A DNA stretch of 64,000 nucleotides. Source: Prosapia bicincta (taxonomy: Eukaryota > Arthropoda > Insecta > Hemiptera > Cercopidae). The notes below the pieces were generated by a model, which saw nothing but the letters and a program-made list of their open reading frames with translations, ran no database searches and was not told the origin of the DNA. Below, piece after piece: positions 57,380 to 64,000 of this stretch (its first letter is position 1; each line of letters starts with the position of its first letter). The DNA is taken from contig JBAIZL010000001.1 of assembly GCA_036971475.1 (NCBI GenBank), positions 82,165,483 through 82,229,482 of the forward strand, written 5' to 3'. The position numbers and the translations under genes were made by a program.

Positions 57380-58300
57380 CACATTACCAGCACTTGCGCT
57401 TGTGCAAGAACCGTGGCTGGTCAGGTACCGTATAAGGGGTCTGGCTGCAGCCGGGTGCACATACGCAAGTGGGGAACATGAGGGGCACAGGGCATGGTGA
57501 TAGTCAGAGGAGTAGAAGCCACGCTGATTCAAGAATTCTTAACCTGGGACCTTGCGATGGTTAGAATTCGAGGTAAGAGCGAGGGAAGTGGGAACAGGGA
57601 GGTCATCGTGACCTCCACTTACTCCGCCTACAATAGAGAATCGCCCCCTGCAAAATTACGTAAGTTAGTTTGGTACTGCAGGGAGAGGATATAGGAATCT
57701 TAGAGGGCTATGATACCAATGCTCAGTTTGAGGTGTGGGGCAGCACAGACACAAATGACCGAGACGAGGAGGTACTCGCCTTCTTGATTGAAGAAAACCT
57801 TGTGGTTTAAACACAAGTGCCGATCCAAAATTTGTCACTCCAAACAGAATGGAAGTACTATATATCACCTTCTGTAATAGACATATTGTAAGGTGGGTGC
57901 ATGCTGGCAGGTTTTGGATGAGCCCTCCATGTTAGATAACCGGATCATTACTGCTACAACGAGGGGAGTTGTCCCCCATGTGTTGTGGCGTAGGAAACCG
58001 AGAAGAACCAACTGCGAAGTCCTCGGTGAGGAGGCGGATGCCAGATTTCCATGGTAAGTATGGTACATCAAACGAACTGGAAAATTCTGAGGTCTACATC
58101 AGGACTACAATTTTCATCGAGGAAATATGCCCTCCCTCGCGGATAAACACTGGGCGCGGTAAACGTGAGTGGAACAGCGAGTTCGAGGCAAGACGGAAAG
58201 AAACTAGAAGGCTCTTTAATAGAACAAGGAAGAAATATACGGTGGAGACCTGGCAGGCATATGAAGACAGCCAGTGTCTATAAAAATCTCATAAAAGAGG
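57380..58300 (+). pseudogene. LINE AP-type endonuclease domain, decayed
   Basis: ALVQEPWLVRYRIRG near 57395 (catalytic Glu in QEPW), GVEATLIQEFLTWDLAMVRI (57504-57565), VIVTSTYSAYNRESP, then DTNAQFEVWGSTDTNDRDEE near 57715-57770 (the D-x-N block), and a frameshifted C-terminal region to EWNSEFEARRKETRRLFNRT. The order equals EEP endonucleases of the I/R1/Jockey LINEs. The catalytic SDH-type block (D-H) near the domain end is not visible. Several stops. Confidence 0.8.
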
Positions 58301-59537
58301 TTAAACGTGCTTCTTGGGAAAAGTGGTTCTCAGAGACTAGCGCACTGAATGTCACTGCTAGACTGTTTAAGGTGTTAGCAGATGGACCGAGGAAAAAGCC
58401 TAAGTGTGTCAAGAAGACTGATAGTATCTTTACTGACACCCCGGAGGAAACCATACGTCTGCTGATGAGGAATAGTTTTCCCGATATTAGATCGGTAGGG
58501 GTAGATCGGTGCTCAAAACCTCCACCACACTGTGTTAAGGGCGGGCTGGAATATTGCCGTGCAGGTGATCCCAACGCAAAGGTGATAGATGCGATTCTGT
58601 CTTTTGAGCCTTTTAATGCGTCTGGATTAGATAATATGACTCCATCATTACTACAGAATTGCTTGAAGAAAACTATAGGGCCGCTGACGGGATTACTCAG
58701 GGGCTGTGTTACCCTAGGTTACACGCCCGGGCAGGGACTCAAAACAAAAGTTATCTTTATTCCCAAACCGGGGAGGAAAAGTTACAAAGAGGTAAAGGTG
58801 TTCAGACCTATCAGTCTTACATATTTCTAGTTAAAGACACTGGAAAGGCTGGTAGATCACTAGTTGAAGAAGGGACCTCTGAAGCAGTATCCGCTTCAAC
58901 AGGGCAATACGCCTACCAAACTGGTAGGTCAGTGGAGATTGCGCTGTTGTCGGTTGTGAACTTTATTGAGGGTCAGATCAACAACAAGGGGATATGTATT
59001 GGGGCTTTTCTTGATGTGGAAGAGGCTTTTAATAGTACCTCTAGACTGGCCATCAAGAGAGCAGCTAAGGATCACGGGATTTCTGACGGAATTATAAATT
59101 GGATTATGAGTTCCTTGGAAAACCGTATAAGTACTGCATCCTGGATGGGGTGTACGATAAATGGGATGGTCTCGGAGGGCTGCCAGCAGGGTGGGGTGTT
59201 ATCCCCTCTGCTGTGGAGCCATGCCGAGGACGGTCTACTAAGGACGCTCAGTGGAATGGGTGTTAAGGTAGTAGGATATGCGGACGATATAGCTATCCTT
59301 GTTAGGGGGCCATTTGAAGAGGTCTTCAAAGGCCTGCATCAAGAGGCACTCAAGGTGACAGAAGCATGGTGTAAGGAAAAACCACTATGCATTCAAGGAG
59401 AGAAATCTATGACACTAATCTTCACTAGGCGATATAAAACTAAATCGCTGGAGATGATGGACATTGGTAATACCAAACTAAGCTATGTTGAGAGCGCTAA
59501 ATATCTGGGAGTTAATCTGAATAGGAAGCTACTCTGA
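58165..59537 (+). pseudogene. LINE reverse transcriptase, one frameshift
   Basis: 58165-58830 and 58659-59537 overlap in different frames and together give the RT: KVIFIPKPGRKSYKEVK and FRPISLT (motif 1-2), then AYQTGRSVEIALLSVVN, motif A FLDVEEAFNSTS (Asp kept), motif B EGCQQGGVLSPLLW, motif C VVGYADDIAILV (both Asp kept), and YLGVNLNRKL. A stop after LTYF and the shift near 58830 interrupt translation. Motif order and GYADDIAI are typical of I/R1/Jockey clades. Confidence 0.88.
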
Positions 59538-59979
59538 CGTGAGCACTTGGAGGATAATTGCAAAACGCCATAGCTACGTTCTGGCAATGTAGAGAAACAA
59601 TAAGCATGAGATGGGGTTTGGGCTCACGTCAGATGATCTGGATTTATTCCGCCATTGTGGTGCCGAGGTTGGTCTTTGCCTCAATCGTCTGGTGGGACAG
59701 GGCATAGAAAGAAACAAATAAAAGAGTGCTGGACCGTGAGCAGGGGCTCTTTCTTAGAGGCATAACAGCTACGAGGAGGAGCACACCATGTGCGGCCATG
59801 AGGGTTATGTTGGGTTTTCCATTCTTAAGGGAAGAAAAGTAGCAAACGTCATAAACAGCTATTTGGTGGTTAACTGAAGGAGCTCTGGATAGAACCTCAT
59901 ACTGTCTCTTAAAACGGAAAAAGGAAATTACAAAATCCATATTCCTGCAAGACAGGCACATGCAGAGTGTAGACCCAAA

Positions 59980-60700
59980 CATGGTGAAATCTGGTTCAAG
60001 GGTGGATCCAAGATGAAGGAAGGAGTGGGAACAGAGTTGTCATCGCCTGAAAGACTTCAACTCTGATTTTCAGGGGAAAGACCATCTGGATTTGCTCGGA
60101 AAGTCAGGCATCAGGCAGCTCTGAAGGCTTAAGGTAAGGCTTGTGTTAGCTCTAGGCTGGTGGTTAAGACTATAGCTTCTCTAGCAGAGCTGAGTAAGCA
60201 TAATTCGCTCAACCTAACCTGGATTCCAGGACTGGCTGGATAGAGAATGAGAGAGGTGACACCTTTGCAAAACAAAGGTGTATAAATCAAGGACCGTTGC
60301 TGAGGGCAGTGGGCATGCCGCCTCAGAAGGGCCGCAAGAGGATCACGGCACATATAGATAGTTTATGCAGGGAAGAATGGAATGCGACCTTGGGGTACAA
60401 CAAATCCAAGGTACTCGGGAGACTTGTGAGGCAAAGAACTACTCTCCTTAAGTAGACCTCAACTCAGATTTTCTGTAGAGCTGGCCTAGGAAATCTGAGG
60501 GGTTCCAATACAAAATTGGAAGATCTAGGTCCCCGTGTGCAAGAGATGTGACGAAGTCCAAGAGGTAAGCCCAATCCACGTACTCTGTGAGTACCCTGCT
60601 TTGGGAGCTGCTAGGAAAAAGTGGTTTGGTTGGAAGGTATGTACACCAGAGAAAATCAGAAGATTTAGCATCAGGTAGGTACTTAGTTATTGCAAAGAGA
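59980..60700 (+). pseudogene. LINE RNase H and C-terminal Cys/His motif, decayed
   Basis: EIWFKGGSKMKEGVGTELS near 59985 (first acidic block with Gly-Ser-Lys kept; expected TDGS is GGS), LAELSKHNSLNLTWIPG near 60185-60235, then PVCKRCDEVQEVSPIHVLC near 60532-60590 (C-x2-C...H-x3-C) and KKWFGWKVCTPEKIRRF. RNase H removes RNA from the hybrid in I-type elements. Several stops are present. Confidence 0.72.
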
Positions 60701-60824
60701 TAAGTATCCACTAAGCTAGTCCTGTGGTGGGGATGGGAATAGAGTACAAAGGCTGCAGCTAAGTGCTCTACACCGATAAGGTCTCTCCAAGTTTTAGTAA
60801 TAATAATAGTAAATCACTTGGAAA

Positions 60825-61745
60825 AAACCACTACTTACTGATATTTATCAGCAGACGCGTTTCGTACTAAGTGCATTGTTAAATTCTGTGAGTCAAGGAC
60901 ATGACTGTTGCTCAAATGTGAAGTATTGGTGTGAGTCTGTGGTGTATTGTTGTTGTTCTGTGGTATATTATTGTTCATAAGATAGTCATTTTTCCAAATA
61001 AATTGATTAATAGGAAATAATTTTTTTGTCCTTGCGAGAATAACGTCTGATAACTTCATGTATATAATAGTAAGATATAAAAAAATTATAAGATACAATG
61101 CTCACAGAACAGAATATTCGGTCATGGCTAAAAGTATATGTAATTAACTTGATATTTAGGAACATATTTAAATATAAACTATCAACAAAACTGAAGCAAT
61201 ACCAATATTACTTGCAAAACTAGTACGAATTTTGCTCTTCTTATTTATTTTTTAATTGAAAAGAATCAGACTCATAGAATATAGGCATTTTATTGTCTTC
61301 TATATCTGACTAATAAAATTATAGATTTGTTTTTCATGCTTGGGCATGTGTGTGTAGCACGCTTATAGAAGCACTTACTTTTCTGTTGAATGAGGATGGC
61401 TGTTGCGAAAAATGTAAAACATTGTCAACTCAGGTTATAACTGACATATTAATATATTAGGTTGATGAAACGGTGAGGAAAGAAGAAGGAGGGTTTAATA
61501 TAGGGGTATAATTGTGATTTTTGAGGGTAGCTTTAAGGTTATTGTATCTAATATGTGTGTATTTGAATTACAATGTAATTAGGTATCGTTGGGTAGGTGT
61601 ATTGGGTCTAGTTTTAAATGTATTTATATTCATTTCGTACTGATTAGGGTGGAGAATCATTTTTCCTACAGCTAGTTTGTGTAGAATTTGTTGGTATGAG
61701 GGGTTCGTATGTATTAATCACTTAAACAATAGTTTATAACTATCC
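60825..61745. other. Intergenic; PLE-type terminal remnants
   Basis: Minus-strand tacgaaacgcgtctgctgat followed by aaatatcag at about 60840-60870, and gaatgaggatggctgttgcgaaaaatgt at 61387-61415 (plus), are words typical of PLE tails in this window. No coding sequence could be supported. Confidence 0.4.
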
Positions 61746-61781
61746 GAACTTTAAATTTTGTAAATTTGTTAAAACTTACTG

Positions 61782-61827
61782 AGACAGAACGTTTTCGATC
61801 GTTATGTGGCAATCTTCATCAGTGTCT
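61782..61827 (-). ncRNA. Hammerhead-ribozyme-like motif (PLE-D2, minus)
   Basis: Same 46-nt sequence as 62133-62178 on the other strand. All pairs of stems I, II and III are kept. Confidence 0.68.
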
Positions 61828-62132
61828 TCTGCTTGGAGATGTGGGATCAAGCGGTGACGGTTTTAAAGGCAGGTTGTCGATAGCATCAAAGAGTATGTGT
61901 GATTTGTATTGTGTTCGTTTAATATGTCTGTACTTTGTGTTTTTGTGTGTCTGTAAATTTCATATTGTTCTAGTGTGTTGAGATTTGGTCCTTTTTTGTT
62001 GATGTGTAGGATTTCTTGGTTATGTTGAATGTCTGTGTATTTGTGCCCTGTTTCTTTTATGTGATGGTAAAATGTTTCACATAAAACCGTGTTTTAAAAC
62101 CGTCACCGCTTGACCCGACATCTCCAAGCAGA

Positions 62133-62178
62133 AGACACTGATGAAGATTGCCACATAACGATCGAAAACGTTCTGTCT
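62133..62178 (+). ncRNA. Hammerhead-ribozyme-like motif (PLE-D2, plus)
   Basis: Stem I AGACA (62133-62137) pairs with TGTCT (62174-62178). Core CTGATGA (62138-62144). Extra A (62145). Stem II GATTG-CCACATAA-CGATC (62146-62163, with one G-T pair). GAA (62164-62166). Stem III AAC/GTT with no loop (62167-62172). C at 62173 gives the NUH cleavage triplet UUC, cut expected after 62173. This is the best fit to a type I hammerhead with minimal stem III, the form known for PLEs. The extra A is the only departure. Confidence 0.7.
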
Positions 62179-62384
62179 CAGTAAGTTTTAACAAATTTAC
62201 AAAATTTAAAGTTCAGATAGTCATAAACTATTGTTTAAGTGATAAATAAGTTTCACCGAACGTAATGGACTACAAATCTCAAGAAGTCGTATTTATATTG
62301 TATAAATAAAATGGATTGTGTATGGTGTCAATTTTATTTTGTAAACTTAATTACTCACTTTAACATAAGTTTATGACAATCCGA

Positions 62385-62485
62385 ACTTTAATTCTATAAA
62401 GCTCGGATAGTCATAAACTAATGTTAAAGCGATTAATTAAGTTTCACCGAATGTAATGGACTACAAAATTCAAGAGTTTATATAG
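62385..62485 (+). repeat. Third PLE-D2 tail copy
   Basis: ctcggatagtcataaactaatg and accgaatgtaatggactac repeat the tail that follows both 41160 and 62180, without the ribozyme-like part. Confidence 0.75.
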
Positions 62486-62852
62486 CTGTAATATTGGTAT
62501 TAAATCATAATCTTCTTCTTATATACAAAAAAAATAATTTTAAAAATAATCAATGGGTATAATGAACTGCCATCTTTTATATAACATTTGTCAACAACTC
62601 ATCTAATTATATATGATAACGACTTTTTATATTATATATTCAATTGTCGACGGGAAACATATGAAACATCGATCAGTAAAGAATATCAGCTGAGGTTTTG
62701 AGGGAAATTTCTTTTTTTTACATTGGTGTCTGTATGTCGACACTCAACAATTGAATTGGTAGTATGGTCTTAGGTAAGGTGAAGGATAATGTGCCTTGTG
62801 ATGAGTTGATAGAATAGATGTTTACTTCCAATACTACTGTTTTTTTAAAAAA
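62486..62852. promoter_or_regulatory. Presumed promoter/5' UTR of the divergent gene
   Basis: Sequence immediately upstream of the start codon at 62853. No clear TATA box or initiator was identified; assignment rests on position alone. Confidence 0.25.
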
Positions 62853-62972
62853 ATGGGCAACAACCATAGTCATGATGGTTCTCCAAAATCTGGAATTTCA
62901 CGAAATAACTCTGGGGCTGATTTACAAGAAAAAGCTCCGACACAACTGTTGCCCATAGACAAGTTGGCAAAG
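62853..62972 (+). CDS. First coding exon of an unassigned gene (N-myristoyl-type start)
   Basis: ATG at 62853 opens MGNNHSHDGSPKSGISRNN, then SGADLQEKAPTQLLPIDKLAK. The exon closes at a strong donor (AAG|GTTAGT) at 62973 in phase 0 after 40 codons. Gly2 with Ser6 (MGNNHS) fits the N-myristoylation consensus, which would tether the product to membranes. The Ser/Asn-rich start and the PxDKLAK end recall the beginnings of some myristoylated scaffold proteins, but I cannot name the family. The next exon must lie right of the window. The gene is divergent from Osbp. Confidence 0.6.
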
Positions 62973-64000
62973 GTTAGTAACGTATTTATAACTTTCACGT
63001 TTTAATTTCTAACCATTATAAGGTTAAACAAACCTCGTTCTTCAAAAACCTTTTCATTGATCTGATGATTGGAATATTTTCATTTTCGTTACGACTTCTT
63101 CATTTATAAGTTTAGGTTTTCTGTCTTTGTTCATGATGTTATAGTAAATTTATAAAACATAATTTTTAAAAACTGCTGTCTTGGCGAACGTGCAATAAAT
63201 ATCTACAGTTTTTTTTTGCTACAAGATAGGATTGTCATTCTTTGTGTTTAATATCTGTATTAAAACATTATAGTTTTAAAATTTAAGAATACATTTGGGA
63301 AAATATGTTTTCTTGTATCAAACTTCAGTTACTTGTCACAACATCATTTAACAAATTATTCGATTTAGAAAGTTAGAAAAATCTTTAGATTAAAACAAAC
63401 ATAGTATTTGATTCCTCTTAAGTAAATAGATTTCATACTTGTAAAATACATAATAATTTACCAACATAGTTATGACATTGTATACGATACATAGTAGTCA
63501 TTATATTTTTAAGTTTAAATTGACACTTTTTCACAAAATATATAAATATTTCCTTAATAATTTTGTCTATTCTAACCATATACTTTGTTGCTAGATTGTA
63601 AAATATGTATAGCAATACAGTATAAAATAGTATTCTAATTAATAAACAGAAGAGTCAGTTTGAATAGTTTATTGTTCAGTGTGCACGTAAATTAAGTGTA
63701 TATTCATATTTTTTTCAAAATTTAACCACATTTTATTGTCTGGAACACTTAGTCACTTAATTTGGTTCATAATGTATTTTTTACTAACATATGGGGAAAC
63801 AACAATAATTGAAGAGGGTCCACTCTTTGTCAAGTATTCCTCGCTTTTATAAACAAATCAATCATAACCATATGAATTCATGATAATTGCAGAATACCAA
63901 GGGGAAAATATTTTTTTTCAAGAACAGAGCACAACACATGAAATTATTCCTATAATTTTTGTATATGCGTAACATAGTCTAAGTTTCCTAGCTAAAATTT
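62973..64000. other. Intron of the divergent gene, no second exon seen
   Basis: AT-rich sequence without an exon that joins in phase 0 to the exon at 62853-62972. Confidence 0.5.

Larger units (their letters stand above)
55827..60812 (+). mobile_element. LINE of the I/LOA/R1 group, near full length
   Basis: A 4986-bp element flanked by the 12-bp target duplication atcacttggaaa (55815-55826 and 60813-60824). It ends in a short TAA repeat (taataataatag), as I-type elements do. It carries ORF1, an AP-type endonuclease, reverse transcriptase, RNase H and a C-terminal Cys/His motif in order, all broken by stops or frameshifts. It is clearly more GC-rich than its surroundings. Confidence 0.88.
61746..62290. 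mobile_element. PLE-D2 terminal pair in inverted orientation
   Basis: Minus-strand sequence 62080-61850 encodes the end of a PLE protein: HKYTDIQHNQEIL, LNTLEQYEIYRHTKT, LPLKPSPLDP, closely related to the PLE-D copy at 40900-41118. The terminal region 61746-61870 (minus) is matched by 62095-62225 on the plus strand: about 120 bp each, nearly identical, including the ribozyme-like motif. The plus copy continues into tggactacaaa tail sequence. Confidence 0.82.

Noticed and set aside
1..64000. CRISPR arrays, operons, tRNA and rRNA genes
   Set aside because: No regularly spaced direct repeats with unique spacers, and no bacterial gene organisation; splice sites and transposons show a eukaryotic genome. 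No tRNA or rRNA sequence was recognised by eye.

Overview
This is an AT-rich, intron-rich animal genome window, most likely from an arthropod. The evidence is an oxysterol-binding-protein gene with metazoan sequence and multi-kilobase introns, plus pogo/Tigger, piggyBac, hAT, LINE and especially Penelope-like (PLE) insertions. The species cannot be named from the sequence. No bacterial-style operons, rRNA or tRNA genes were found. Host genes: the 5' half of an oxysterol-binding protein gene (Osbp) lies on the minus strand. Five coding exons can be placed to the base (54903-54779, 37011-36806, 36352-36114, 31773-31608, 9052-8898). They join in frame and encode the start of the protein, the PH domain, the coiled-coil region and an acidic linker. 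The lipid-binding ORD domain was not found and must lie beyond the left edge. The introns measure 17.8 kb, 0.45 kb, 4.3 kb and 22.5 kb, and the one after exon 5 exceeds 8.9 kb. On the right, a plus-strand first exon (62853-62972) starts a divergent gene with an N-myristoylation-type start; I could not assign it. Mobile DNA fills the introns and the intergenic space. Left part (1-9 kb): a decayed LINE ORF1, an internally deleted piggyBac with TTAA target duplication (3069-4101), and a complex of two PLE families around (TA)n tracts (4447-8491). Osbp intron 4 (9-31.6 kb): a pogo-type MITE carrying a 50-bp minisatellite, several PLE-B copies with inversions, two more PLE families (22-25.6 kb), a putative piggyBac-like repeat cluster, a decayed CENP-B/pogo transposase, and a Tigger pair with identical architecture (13748-15138 and 29527-30932). 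Intron 3: tails of PLE-A, PLE-E and PLE-F. Intron 1 (37-54.8 kb): a decayed Cys-rich arthropod repeat protein, PLE-D copies, a hAT element nested with PLE sequence, a pogo-like element, a LINE endonuclease fragment, and the best-preserved PLE (PLE-E, 50641-52545). Intergenic right part: a structurally complete LINE (55827-60812) with a 12-bp target duplication and an inverted pair of PLE termini. The most interesting system is the PLE set. At least six families share one terminal architecture: a 3' tail with a TATA-like promoter in some families, a compact hammerhead-ribozyme-like fold, and an inverted copy of that tail at the other end. The clearest ribozyme candidates are at 62133-62178 (+), 61782-61827 (-) and 35683-35727 (+). 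The hammerhead-PLE association is known from the literature as I recall it. What is specific here is that several families carry one extra nucleotide before stem II, that some tails pair a promoter with the ribozyme, and that the inverted-tail arrangement recurs.
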